Positions 15,046-23,142 of a stretch of 37,507 bases of DNA are shown here, piece after piece. The notes beneath the pieces are model-generated. The model made no database searches, was not told the DNA's origin, and saw only the letters and a program-made list of their open reading frames with translations. Source of the stretch: UMGS172 sp045651745 (GTDB taxonomy: Bacteria > Bacillota > Clostridia > Oscillospirales > Acutalibacteraceae); the NCBI GenBank assembly GCA_045651745.1, contig JAZRSW010000078.1, positions 1-37,507 on the forward strand. Reading direction: 5' to 3'. How positions within the stretch are numbered: position 1 is the first letter of the stretch; each line of letters begins with the position of its first letter. The position numbers and the translations under genes are program-made.

Positions 15046-15192
15046 ATGAAAGCTAAACACGTTCTTTGGATTATCGGCACTATCGTTGCTGTTGCAGCCT
15101 TGGTTGCAGGCGTTGCATTGTTCGTAACTCGTTTCCTTGCTGAAGAGGATGAGGAAAATTATATTGAGTGCGAAGTCGGTGCAGACGAATAA
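15046..15192 (+). CDS. 48-residue single-helix membrane miniprotein
   Basis: The translation begins MKAKHVLWIIGTIVAVAALV and continues with one hydrophobic helix at about 7-29, then an acidic tail (EEDEENYIECEVGADE). A basic start with an acidic end predicts the C-terminus outside or a short membrane anchor. The GAAAGGTG ribosome site, a perfect promoter and a strong dedicated terminator mark it as a true, highly expressed single-gene unit. I recognise no family with certainty. The look is similar to YtxH-type or other stress miniproteins, but that is only a resemblance. Confidence 0.85.
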   Translation: MKAKHVLWIIGTIVAVAALVAGVALFVTRFLAEEDEENYIECEVGADE

Positions 15193-15205
15193 TTTTATTC
15201 ACACA

Positions 15206-15249
15206 AAAGCCGTAGATGTGCTTAACACATCTACGGCTTTATTTTTTTG
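15206..15249 (+). terminator. Terminator of the 48-residue gene, shared with the PBP gene
   Basis: AAAGCCGTAGATGTG (15206-15220) and CACATCTACGGCTTT (15226-15240) form a perfect 15-bp stem around CTTAA, followed by ATTTTTTTG. It is very strong on the plus strand. The PBP operon converges from the right and may use it in the other direction with a weaker T tract. Confidence 0.92.
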
Positions 15250-15251
15250 TT

Positions 15252-16835
15252 TTAAAACCCTGGCTTTGTTAATTTTTCGGTTATATTTTTAAAAATCGGC
15301 GCACAGTCTTGGGAGCCTGATTTTACATCCTCTTTAACAATAACAATAACATAATCCGTTCGTTTGCCTTCATAAAACCCGCAAAACCAACCGTTTAAAA
15401 CATTTCTGCCGTCAGTCTTCCAACCGGTTTGAGCAGTTCCCGTTTTACCGCCCGCTATAATTCCTTCGGAATACGCTACATTACCCGTTCCGTTTTGTAA
15501 GGCGTTTTTCAAATACTCTTTTAAGGTATCCGCAGTGCTTTTTTTGAATGATACCGTCGGTAACGACGGCTCGAAAGTTTCCAATTCACCATTTGCTTCA
15601 ACACTTGTGACAATATACGGCAAGCGGTACTCACCGCCGTTGACTATTGCACAGTATAAAGTCGACAATGCAATCGGACTTAACATTAAATCCCCCTGAC
15701 CGATGCTGAAATTACTTAATTCGGCAGGAAGTGTGCTTAATTTCTCCAATGTTGGCAAACTGCCTTTATTTGACACCAATCCGCCATTACAGTCAAGTTC
15801 CTGCCCGAAGCGAAAAAGCAATGACGTGTTATAAACTTTTTCGGCACCTAAATTTTCTGCCAAAGTATAAAAGAAAGTGTTGCAGGACTCTGCCAACGCT
15901 TCTTTGAGCCCTAACTCTCCGTGACCGCTTGTTTTATGGCACTTAAAAGTGACATCGCCCACCGTAACACTGCCTGTGCAGGTATAACGGTATTGGTCAT
16001 ACCCACTTTCAATTGCCGCTACAGCAATTACAGGTTTAAAAACCGAGCCTACGTTATATGAACAAACCGCCCTGTTTATTAAGGGTGAATTTTCATTGTT
16101 AAGGTACTTTGCTACATCATAAGGGTCAAAATCAGGTTTACTGCAAAGTGCCTTGATTTTGCCCGTTTTAGCCTCAATCACCACAGCAGCACCACGTTGT
16201 ACCTCTAATAAAGCCCCTTCTACAATGCTTTGAATTTCACTGTCAACCGTTAGTGTTACTTTATTGCTGACAATCGGCTCATTAACAGTGAAATCCAATC
16301 CCGCCAACATTCGCCCACGTGAATCAGTTGTGTAACTCAAACCGATTTTTTGACTGGAATAAAGTATATCATCATAATACTTTTCAATACCCGTCACACC
16401 GCGAGAGTCACTGTTGGTATATCCCAAAATATGAGTAAAACTGCCATTATACCTTGTCGGCACATAGAAGGTATGCCATCCGCCCGAAGTTGTGGGTTGC
16501 TTTCCTATAACAGTGACCGCCTGTCCGTTTCTTAATTTATTTAACCCAACCTCTAACTCTTGCCCCGTTAACATTTCTCCTAAAGGAACAGACGCGTAAT
16601 CGGTCGGCAAAACCACGGTAACTGCTTTATACCCGCTTGACGTAATAGACCTTCCGTTACAGTCATATACTTCTCCACGGCAAACCGCCACGTCTATTCT
16701 TTTGGTTGACTGCTTGGTTGCCGCTTCGCTTAACTCACTGTCGGTTGCCACTGTTATAACCCTTGCCGAGCAAACAAGCATTCCGACCAAGATACACATA
16801 AAACACACTAACGCTCTTTTGTAAATTGAAGACAT
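15252..16835 (-). CDS. Compact class B penicillin-binding protein (transpeptidase)
   Basis: A membrane-anchored DD-transpeptidase that crosslinks peptidoglycan. The 527-residue protein has an N-terminal membrane helix at about 8-28 and a short PBP-dimer-like region (about 40-190). The transpeptidase domain carries the three active-site motifs: SVFK at 264-267, SCN at 317-319, and KTGT near 465. No glycosyltransferase domain is present. At this size it is shorter than typical PBP2 or SpoVD (about 650-700), and resembles the compact PbpA type. It is the last gene of the thyX-to-PBP run. Its ribosome site AGGGTG lies in the hairpin at 16839-16876. Which process it serves (elongation, division or sporulation) cannot be read from sequence. 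Confidence 0.92.
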   Translation of the reverse strand: MSSIYKRALVCFMCILVGMLVCSARVITVATDSELSEAATKQSTKRIDVAVCRGEVYDCNGRSITSSGYKAVTVVLPTDYASVPLGEMLTGQELEVGLNKLRNGQAVTVIGKQPTTSGGWHTFYVPTRYNGSFTHILGYTNSDSRGVTGIEKYYDDILYSSQKIGLSYTTDSRGRMLAGLDFTVNEPIVSNKVTLTVDSEIQSIVEGALLEVQRGAAVVIEAKTGKIKALCSKPDFDPYDVAKYLNNENSPLINRAVCSYNVGSVFKPVIAVAAIESGYDQYRYTCTGSVTVGDVTFKCHKTSGHGELGLKEALAESCNTFFYTLAENLGAEKVYNTSLLFRFGQELDCNGGLVSNKGSLPTLEKLSTLPAELSNFSIGQGDLMLSPIALSTLYCAIVNGGEYRLPYIVTSVEANGELETFEPSLPTVSFKKSTADTLKEYLKNALQNGTGNVAYSEGIIAGGKTGTAQTGWKTDGRNVLNGWFCGFYEGKRTDYVIVIVKEDVKSGSQDCAPIFKNITEKLTKPGF

Positions 16836-16838
16836 AAA

Positions 16839-16876
16839 AAATCACCCTATTTATTTTGCAACAAACAGAGTGATTT
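16839..16876 (-). promoter_or_regulatory. Hairpin covering the PBP ribosome site
   Basis: In the minus-strand RNA, AAATCACTCT (16876-16867) can pair with AGGGTGATTT (16848-16839), which includes the ribosome site AGGGTG. This gives ten pairs with one G-U, around an 18-base loop. It is in the 58-base gap between the U32 gene and the PBP. It could reduce PBP translation unless opened. Confidence 0.45.
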
Positions 16877-16893
16877 AAATCAAAATTTTAACT

Positions 16894-18123
16894 TTATTCG
16901 GCTTTCATTCTTAAAAGCGAGCCAATTGCAACGGGACGTTCGCAAGGGATTTTAACCGTCATCATCGGATGCGGTGCCGAGTCAATAGCGTTACCCTTTT
17001 CATCAAACATTTCGTCAGCAGTTATAATAAACGGCTCGCGTTTTGGCTGTAAACAATCCAAAACCTGCCCTTTTAAGAACTTGTTTTTAAGTTCTAACGA
17101 CAAAACGCCGTTTTCCCAACCTTTAACGACACCCGCAACCGAATAATCGCGAATATACCCTGCCGACATATAGGTTTGCTCGTTTTCAGGTCTTCCAAAA
17201 TAAAATCCCGTAGAATACGGACGGTGGCTGATTTTTTCCAACTCTTCCAAAACCCAGGTCGGTACAGGTGCTGTGGGGTCAGCCATAAAACTGTCAATAG
17301 CACCGCGGTAAGCATTAGCCGTAACTGCAGTATAATAGTGTGACTTTGCTCTGCCCTCAATCTTAAAGCTATGCACACCCGCCTCGACCATTTTGCCAAT
17401 ATGCGACACCATACAAAGGTCGTTAGCATTCAAAATATATGTGCCTTTATCGGTTTCAGTAATATCAAAATACTGTCCGGGGCGTTTTTGCTCCATAAGA
17501 GAATAACTCCAACGGCAAGATTGAGCACAATCACCGCGGTTAGCGTCACGGCCCGTCATATATGACGACAACAAACATCTTGCCGAGAACGAAACACACA
17601 TCGCACCGTGGCAAAACGCTTCAATATCAAGTTCTTTCGGCGTTTTTGCTCTGATTTCGGCAATTTCGTCCAAGGATAACTCACGTGCGACGACGATACG
17701 CTTTGCGCCCATATTGTAAAACGCGTTAGCGGTTTCGTAATTCACGATACCCGACTGCACCGAAACGTGTAATTCCTGTTTGGGTGCATATTTTTTTATT
17801 AACCCCATTGTACCGATATCCGACGCGATAATTCCGTCAACCCCAATATCAGCCAACAGTTCCAAAAACGCTGGCAGACGAGGTATTTCGTCATTGTGCG
17901 GTAACGTGTTACAGGTGACGAACACCTTAACACCGTGTTCGTGGGCGTAGGCGGTGCCTTTTCTTAAATCGTCCTCACCAAAGTTGGTTGCGGCAGTACG
18001 CATACCAAACTCTTCACCGGCTAAATATACGGCATCTGCACCGAAATCCACCGCCGCTTTAAGCCGTTCAATATCACCCGACGGGCAAAGCAATTCGATA
18101 TTTTTCGAAATTTTATCAACCAT
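16894..18123 (-). CDS. trhP: U32 family protein, probably the tRNA U34 hydroxylase TrhP
   Basis: A 409-residue member of peptidase family U32. In Bacillus, the yrrN/yrrO members (TrhP1/2) are needed for 5-hydroxylation of U34 in tRNA. The start KNIELLCPSGDIERLKAAVDFGADAVYLAGEEF and the core EAFCHGAMCVSFSARCLLS with GDCAQSCRW are typical; these cysteines are the family's conserved set. The ATG overlaps the mltG stop by eight bases. The Bacillus order mltG (yrrL)-yrrM-yrrN-yrrO makes the mltG link good evidence for TrhP identity. A protease activity, as the U32 name implies, is not supported by sequence. Confidence 0.82.
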   Translation of the reverse strand: MVDKISKNIELLCPSGDIERLKAAVDFGADAVYLAGEEFGMRTAATNFGEDDLRKGTAYAHEHGVKVFVTCNTLPHNDEIPRLPAFLELLADIGVDGIIASDIGTMGLIKKYAPKQELHVSVQSGIVNYETANAFYNMGAKRIVVARELSLDEIAEIRAKTPKELDIEAFCHGAMCVSFSARCLLSSYMTGRDANRGDCAQSCRWSYSLMEQKRPGQYFDITETDKGTYILNANDLCMVSHIGKMVEAGVHSFKIEGRAKSHYYTAVTANAYRGAIDSFMADPTAPVPTWVLEELEKISHRPYSTGFYFGRPENEQTYMSAGYIRDYSVAGVVKGWENGVLSLELKNKFLKGQVLDCLQPKREPFIITADEMFDEKGNAIDSAPHPMMTVKIPCERPVAIGSLLRMKAE

Positions 18124-19468
18124 TTTTAGACTCTACCCACATTCCCTTATTCTTGAGTTCTCTGATAACCTTATTATGCTCCTCAACCGTCTTGGTGAAA
18201 TAGAATTTCATATTCTTATCAGTAACAAAGAAGTAATCCGTACTATCTTTTTTAGGATAAATTGCCGCTTTGATAGCGTCAATACTCGGGTTGCAGTAAG
18301 CACCCGGTGCAAGGCCAACCGCTTTATATGTATCGTATTTATCCTTATTGTAAGCATATTTTTGGGTTGGGTCAGACTGCAAATATGCCCCGTTACCCCA
18401 ATCGTCTATTCGGTTCCAGAACACTGCCGAAACCTTTTGCTTGGTTTCATAAGTCGCAACCGATGCTTCCATCTCGATAATTGAAGCCATTGTGATTACA
18501 TCATGCAGATTACGTCCTGTTCTTGTGATTTCAGCACGCAAGCCCACGGTAACCTTTTTATCAAAGTTGTCGAGCATTTTCTTAATAGCCTGCTCTGCAC
18601 CTGATTTGTTATTAGTCTGATAGAAGTAATATGTATCAGGGAACAAATATCCTTCAAGGCGGTAGTGAACACCTTGTTTTTCGGTTTTTATGCCCTTCAA
18701 GAAATCATAGTTGTACTTTTCAAAGGTTGCCTCGTTTACGGCAGCCTTAAACTGCGACGCGGTACAAACTTTGTTTTCCTCAAGACGTTTTGCTATTTTA
18801 TCAATATCCCAACCTTCAGGAATTGTAACCTTAACCTGACTTGCTTGAGTGCCTTGTTTAGTCAGTTTATCAACAATATCCTCATAACCGTCCTGCTTGC
18901 TGAAATAATAAATACCGTCACGGAATTTCGAAGCGTGACCACCCTGACTTGCATAAAGCCTAAAGAATAAAGGGCTATCAATAACGCCTTTTTCTTCAAG
19001 CATTTTAGCGATATTTCTGGCACTTGCACCCTCTGCTACAACAACTTCAATGTTTTCTTCTGCGGCATCGGTATCCATATTAACACCAAGATAGTCCATG
19101 CCAAAATAAAGAATTAACGATGCGGCGGTAATAGAAATAATCAAGATTGCCGCCATCCATATAACCGACATAAGACAACCTTGACCGGCTGTTCTTTTTT
19201 TGTGTTTACGTTTTTTCTTGAGTCTTTGAGGTTTCGGTTCAGATTTTTCAATATCATCGGCAACGGTACTGTCAATGAAAAAATCCTGCCCGATGATAAA
19301 ATCATCCGAAAGCCTTGTATCGTCAAGCCCACCCTCGTTGATATTTAAAGCATCTACACCGGAGGGTTTAGAAATTTTAAAGTCGCTAACATCATTAATA
19401 TCGGCAGAATATGTGTCTTTTTTCGTGAAATCGGCCTCTTCGCCGATTTTGAAAATATCGTTTTTCAT
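18116..19468 (-). CDS. mltG: Endolytic transglycosylase MltG
   Basis: A membrane-bound enzyme that cuts nascent glycan strands and sets strand length. The 450-residue protein has an unusually long cytoplasmic N-terminus of about 105 residues, acidic, then KPQRLKKKRKHKKR and a membrane helix at about 100-127 (MSVIWMAAILIISITAASL). A LysM-like domain follows (VAEGASARNIAKML). The catalytic YceG domain has ITMASIIEMEASVATYETK, containing the catalytic Glu, and YLQSDPTQKYA. The ribosome site GGAGG precedes the ATG. It is followed by the U32 gene with an overlap, as in Bacillus. Confidence 0.93.
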   Translation of the reverse strand: MKNDIFKIGEEADFTKKDTYSADINDVSDFKISKPSGVDALNINEGGLDDTRLSDDFIIGQDFFIDSTVADDIEKSEPKPQRLKKKRKHKKRTAGQGCLMSVIWMAAILIISITAASLILYFGMDYLGVNMDTDAAEENIEVVVAEGASARNIAKMLEEKGVIDSPLFFRLYASQGGHASKFRDGIYYFSKQDGYEDIVDKLTKQGTQASQVKVTIPEGWDIDKIAKRLEENKVCTASQFKAAVNEATFEKYNYDFLKGIKTEKQGVHYRLEGYLFPDTYYFYQTNNKSGAEQAIKKMLDNFDKKVTVGLRAEITRTGRNLHDVITMASIIEMEASVATYETKQKVSAVFWNRIDDWGNGAYLQSDPTQKYAYNKDKYDTYKAVGLAPGAYCNPSIDAIKAAIYPKKDSTDYFFVTDKNMKFYFTKTVEEHNKVIRELKNKGMWVESKNG

Positions 19469-19493
19469 TTTTACCTCCGTAAAAGGTTATTGA

Positions 19494-20117
19494 CTAAAAC
19501 TGACGCGAAAATTTCCTGCGTTGAGTCTCGCGACGACTCGAAACATCCTTAATCCATTTTTCTGTGACTATAACGTCAACCGGACGGTCAAACCTGCCGT
19601 GATGCATATGACGTCTGATGTAATCCGAGTAACAAATACCTGCGCAAGCACCTGAAAATTTGGACATATAACGGTCATAATATCCTTTGCCGTAGCCTAA
19701 TCTATATCCCAAATAGTCAATCGACAAAGCCGGCAAAAGCATTAAGCATCCCGTAAAATCCTCTACAATGGGCAATCTTTCGTCAGGCTCTAACACGCCG
19801 AAAGTGCCGGGTTTTAGGTCGTCAAATGATGTAATATAATGAAATTCCATCAACCTTGTCCCATCAATACATCTCGGCACGGCAACTTTTTTACCGTCAC
19901 GCCAGCAACCTTCAATAATTTTAAAGGTGTCAACCTCGATAGCTGTTGATACATAAACCAACACGGTTTTTGCCGAACGGTATTGATAAAGCCTTTGAAC
20001 GTTGCGGGCAACCCCTGCATCAAGCCTTGCCTTTTCCACGGGGTCCATATTCTTACGCTCCTCTTTTATCGAGGCGCGTAGCTCTTGTTTATACTGTCTT
20101 ATATCTATCGGTCGCAT
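19494..20117 (-). CDS. 5-formyltetrahydrofolate cyclo-ligase
   Basis: Converts 5-formyl-THF to 5,10-methenyl-THF with ATP, recovering inhibitory folate. The 207-residue protein has KQELRASIKEERKNM at the start, the ATP and substrate motif LSIDYLGYRLGYGKGYYDRY at about 128-147, and a central FGVLEPDE. A basic extra tail of about 15 residues (SSRRETQRRKFSRQF) follows the usual end. Its start overlaps the DJ-1-like gene by 13 bases, so translation is coupled. ThyX upstream also uses methylene-THF, so the grouping makes metabolic sense. Confidence 0.92.
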   Translation of the reverse strand: MRPIDIRQYKQELRASIKEERKNMDPVEKARLDAGVARNVQRLYQYRSAKTVLVYVSTAIEVDTFKIIEGCWRDGKKVAVPRCIDGTRLMEFHYITSFDDLKPGTFGVLEPDERLPIVEDFTGCLMLLPALSIDYLGYRLGYGKGYYDRYMSKFSGACAGICYSDYIRRHMHHGRFDRPVDVIVTEKWIKDVSSRRETQRRKFSRQF

Positions 20118-20650
20118 AGCATTGCCTTTCGGAAATGATTTGCGGCAGCTTCATTTTGAATGTATTTTACAATCTCAAAGCCGAACTCTAACGCTGCACC
20201 TGCACCGCAAGCGGTAATAATATTACCGTCGGTCACAACCGCAGAATTTAAAATTTCAGCGCCCGCTAACTGCTCTTCAAAACCGGGGAAGCACACTGCC
20301 TTCTTTCCCTCTAATAAGCCTTTATGTCCCAAAATCGAGGGTGCGGCACAAATTGCGGCAATCATTTTTTTGTTTTCAACACAATAATCAATAAAACTTT
20401 GCACCAAAGGACTTTTCTCCAAATTTAATGTACCTGGCATGCCGCCGGGTAAAATAATACCCTCGCAATCCTTATCAGGTGCAATTTCACTATCCATAAC
20501 ATCGGCAACAACCGGCACTTGATGAGAGCTGGTTATTACCTTTCCACCAACACCGACAGTATAAATTTCCTCTTCGGCACGACGGATGATATCTAACGGT
20601 GCCAAGGCTTCGGTTTCTTCAAAACCCGGCGCTAAAAATACATAATACAT
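20105..20650 (-). CDS. DJ-1/PfpI family protein
   Basis: A 181-residue class I glutamine amidotransferase-like protein of the DJ-1/ThiJ/PfpI family. The conserved opening YVFLAPGFEETEALAPLDIIRR contains the Glu of the active site, and IAAICAAPSILG at about 95-106 holds the nucleophilic Cys at the elbow. Family members include glyoxalase III-type enzymes, chaperones and the protease PfpI. Which of these applies is not visible. GGAGA precedes the ATG, and the gene overlaps the next one. Confidence 0.9.
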   Translation of the reverse strand: MYYVFLAPGFEETEALAPLDIIRRAEEEIYTVGVGGKVITSSHQVPVVADVMDSEIAPDKDCEGIILPGGMPGTLNLEKSPLVQSFIDYCVENKKMIAAICAAPSILGHKGLLEGKKAVCFPGFEEQLAGAEILNSAVVTDGNIITACGAGAALEFGFEIVKYIQNEAAANHFRKAMLCDR

Positions 20651-20671
20651 ATATAGTCTCCAAAACTAAAA

Positions 20672-21337
20672 TTATTTAATAGCTTCTAATACAATCTTCA
20701 AAATATCTGCCGAAATGTCTTCAATTGAGCGAGGTTTATCACCGTCTGCACAGTTAATCACGTTCCAACCGCATTTTTTTGCGGCAAAGGCGGCTGCTTT
20801 ACGGCAAGACAAAAGATACTCTCTGTCCTTTTCGTGAATGTCTTTTTTAGACTCGTCTCCACTGTAACGGCTTTCAACCATTTTAGTCGAAACCTCAACC
20901 GGCATATCAAGAAAAATTACCGCATCAGGACGGGGAATAGCAGTTTTCTCATACTCTGTTTCATAAAGCCATTCAAGGTAACTTTCCCATTCGCTTTCGG
21001 GTAACTTTGACATCTGATGATAAGCATTTGACTCAACATATCTGCCCGAAACGACAATACCACCGTTTTCGTAATAGTCCGCCCAATGGCGCTTATAACT
21101 TGCATATCGGTCAACCGCATAAAAAAGTGAAGCTGCGTAACCGTTGACGGCATCAGGTTTATCACCAAATTCACCGCCAAGATACATTCTGACCAACGTA
21201 CTCGACGGGTCGGAATAATCGGGAAAAGAAATCAATTTCGAGTCAAAGCCCAATTCCTTTAATTTTTCAGGTAAAAGACTTACTTGGGTTGTTTTTCCGC
21301 AACCGTCAAGTCCTTCAATTACAATTAGTTTACCCAT
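20672..21337 (-). CDS. tmk: Thymidylate kinase
   Basis: Phosphorylates dTMP to dTDP. The 221-residue protein opens with KLIVIEGLDGCGKTTQVSLL, the P-loop with the LDGCGKT form typical of Tmk, then DRYASYK and RYVESNAYHQM, the dTMP-binding and LID-adjacent region. It starts six bases after thyX, so the enzyme that makes dTMP and the one that uses it are co-transcribed. The sequence is slightly divergent from the classical type, so deoxynucleoside kinase is a minor alternative. Confidence 0.9.
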   Translation of the reverse strand: MGKLIVIEGLDGCGKTTQVSLLPEKLKELGFDSKLISFPDYSDPSSTLVRMYLGGEFGDKPDAVNGYAASLFYAVDRYASYKRHWADYYENGGIVVSGRYVESNAYHQMSKLPESEWESYLEWLYETEYEKTAIPRPDAVIFLDMPVEVSTKMVESRYSGDESKKDIHEKDREYLLSCRKAAAFAAKKCGWNVINCADGDKPRSIEDISADILKIVLEAIK

Positions 21338-21342
21338 TTTGC

Positions 21343-22107
21343 TTAATCCTTTTTCATTGTGTAACGTTCACGCATCTTAAGAATCTCACCACAGGTCATT
21401 TTGCCTTCGGGACAAGGTCCTACTAAGCAAGCAGGTCCTGCATTCTTAAAGAGATTAGGTGCTACCTCTCGGCAAAGTTCTAACATCTGTGCGGCGAGTT
21501 CTCTGATTTCCCACTGAGCACGGTTGCAGCAACGGTGTCTGAAGAAATTATGTAAACTACGTGCATTCATAGTTAAAATCATTTTAGTATCACAAGCGTT
21601 AGGCAACACAAAACGTGCATCCTCAATAGCCTTTTTCTCGGCAGCACGGTCGGCGGTTTTTTCGTCCATACCGCTTGCTATCATATCGGCTTTATGACGA
21701 CGCTTTAAGGTTTCGGTCAAGCGGTCATAATATTCTTGGTCCTTTTTCATGGCCTCTAAAAACAGTGCCTTGGCTTCAGGGTCTGCCTCAATTTCGGGAG
21801 GTGTAACAAACTCAAACTGAGCCTCGGCAACATAACGCTGACTCTGTACTGAAAAGGATGCCATTCTGTGACGGGTAATCTGTGCCAAAAGCGCTCTTGA
21901 AACACCCTCGATACCAAAGGTGAACGAAGCATGCTCAATTGGGCTTTCGTGACCGATTTCAGACAACATATCAACAAAACTTGCGGTTTTTTCAGGGGTC
22001 AATTTTTCGCGCACCTCGTCAATAGTAGACGGCGAATAGCAAAGCCTTGCGGCAGATGCAACCGTCAATTCAGGGTCGGGCGTGTGGGTTAAAAGTGTTA
22101 CTTTCAT
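21343..22107 (-). CDS. thyX: Flavin-dependent thymidylate synthase
   Basis: Makes dTMP from dUMP using methylene-THF, NADPH and FAD. The 254-residue protein contains the signature RHRMASFSVQSQRY at 79-92, matching the ThyX motif RHRxxSxxxxSQRY. I chose ATG 22107, with GGAGG five bases upstream; a frame extension to 22122 would begin at a TTG and include the ribosome site itself. The C-terminal part includes a CNRAQWEIRELA block. It opens the operon ending with the PBP, with its promoter at 22167-22195. No thyA is in the window. Confidence 0.96.
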   Translation of the reverse strand: MKVTLLTHTPDPELTVASAARLCYSPSTIDEVREKLTPEKTASFVDMLSEIGHESPIEHASFTFGIEGVSRALLAQITRHRMASFSVQSQRYVAEAQFEFVTPPEIEADPEAKALFLEAMKKDQEYYDRLTETLKRRHKADMIASGMDEKTADRAAEKKAIEDARFVLPNACDTKMILTMNARSLHNFFRHRCCNRAQWEIRELAAQMLELCREVAPNLFKNAGPACLVGPCPEGKMTCGEILKMRERYTMKKD

Positions 22108-22166
22108 ATATTCCTCCAACAAAGCAAAAAAATTACATACTTCCTCAATATATACTTACTTTATAC

Positions 22167-22195
22167 ATTATATCAAACTATTATCGTTTTCGCAA
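22167..22195 (-). promoter_or_regulatory. Promoter of the thyX operon
   Basis: On the minus strand, TTGCGA (22190-22195) and TATAAT (22167-22172) have a 17-base spacer. This fits sigma-A. It lies about 60 bases before the thyX ATG. The 22123-22282 gap also holds the divergent promoter at 22225-22253. Confidence 0.7.
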
Positions 22196-22224
22196 TAAAA
22201 ATCTATAATTTCTAACCTATTTTA

Positions 22225-22253
22225 TTGATTTTAAATTTACTGTGTGCTAAAAT
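22225..22253 (+). promoter_or_regulatory. Promoter of the PHP gene
   Basis: TTGATT (22225-22230) and TAAAAT (22248-22253) have a 17-base spacer. The start would fall near 22260, just before the AGAGGTG ribosome site. Confidence 0.6.
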
Positions 22254-22282
22254 ATTTAAAGTGTTAAATAAGAGGTGAAAAA

Positions 22283-22981
22283 ATGTTTAAATATGAAATG
22301 CACCTGCACACTTCACGTTGCAGTAAATGTGCACATTCCACCATAGAAGAAATGATAACTGCTTTAAAGGGAAAAGGTTACACAGGTGCTGTTGTTACCA
22401 ACCATTTTTACCGAGGAAACACAGCGGTTGACAGAAAACTACCTTGGGAAGAATTTGTCAGTGCTTATGAAAGGGATTTCTTGGTCGGTAAGGCTTTGGG
22501 TGAAAAATTAGATTTTGATGTCATTTTCGGCATTGAGGAATGTTATCTTCCAAATATTGCAAAAGAGGTGCTTATCTACGGCGTTACCCCTGATGAATTA
22601 AAGCAGGTGCCTGAATTTAAAAGTTATACAATCGAGCAAATTGCAAAATTCGTTCGTGAAAATGACGGTTTTATATCAGCGGCACACCCGTTTAGAATTG
22701 GTCAATATAACCCCGAACCGACCTTTATCCCAGACTACCGTTATTTAGACGGCGTTGAACTTAATTTCGGTCACTCTGAAAACCGCAACGATATGACCGA
22801 ACGGTTTTCTAAAAATCACAACTTAAAGTTAATTAGCGGAAGTGACGCTCACAAAGCATCGGAGTCACAATTAGGTACTACGGGCATTGCAACCGACATC
22901 CGCATTAAAGACACCAAGCAATTAGCCAAAATTTTACATTCGGGCGACTATAAACCGATTGTAAACGGTGAAATTCGGTAA
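22283..22981 (+). CDS. PHP domain phosphoesterase-like protein
   Basis: A 232-residue protein of the PHP (polymerase and histidinol phosphatase) superfamily, a metal-dependent phosphoesterase fold. The family's metal motifs are in order: MHLHTSRCSKC at about 6-16 (HxH), GAVVTNHF (about 36), GIEECYL (about 91), SAAHPFRIG (about 132) and SGSDAHKA (about 192). The AGAGGTG ribosome site precedes the ATG. It stands alone, divergent from thyX. The substrate is not known; related proteins include 5'-3' exonucleases and histidinol phosphatases. Cys pairs near the N-terminus (CSKCAH) are unusual for the family. Confidence 0.85.
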   Translation: MFKYEMHLHTSRCSKCAHSTIEEMITALKGKGYTGAVVTNHFYRGNTAVDRKLPWEEFVSAYERDFLVGKALGEKLDFDVIFGIEECYLPNIAKEVLIYGVTPDELKQVPEFKSYTIEQIAKFVRENDGFISAAHPFRIGQYNPEPTFIPDYRYLDGVELNFGHSENRNDMTERFSKNHNLKLISGSDAHKASESQLGTTGIATDIRIKDTKQLAKILHSGDYKPIVNGEIR

Positions 22982-23142
22982 TTTTAGTTTACATATTCCA
23001 TAGTATTATGTAAATCGACACAATTTGCAAAATTTTAGCAAAATACCTCTTTTATAACGTGCGATTTTGTGGTATATTTAATATGCAATTTCGAGGGACT
23101 TTAAACACCCTTACTTAAAAGTTAATATTCGGAGGAATAAAA

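Noticed and set aside
16894..18123. Protease function for the U32 gene
   Set aside because: The family name is historical. The mltG neighbour and the cysteine motifs fit the TrhP tRNA hydroxylation proteins better, and no protease catalytic set can be pointed to.
22988..23014. TTTACATA/TATGTAAA inverted repeat after the PHP gene
   Set aside because: The stem is eight AT-rich pairs with an 11-base loop and no T tract, so it is too weak to call a terminator or operator.
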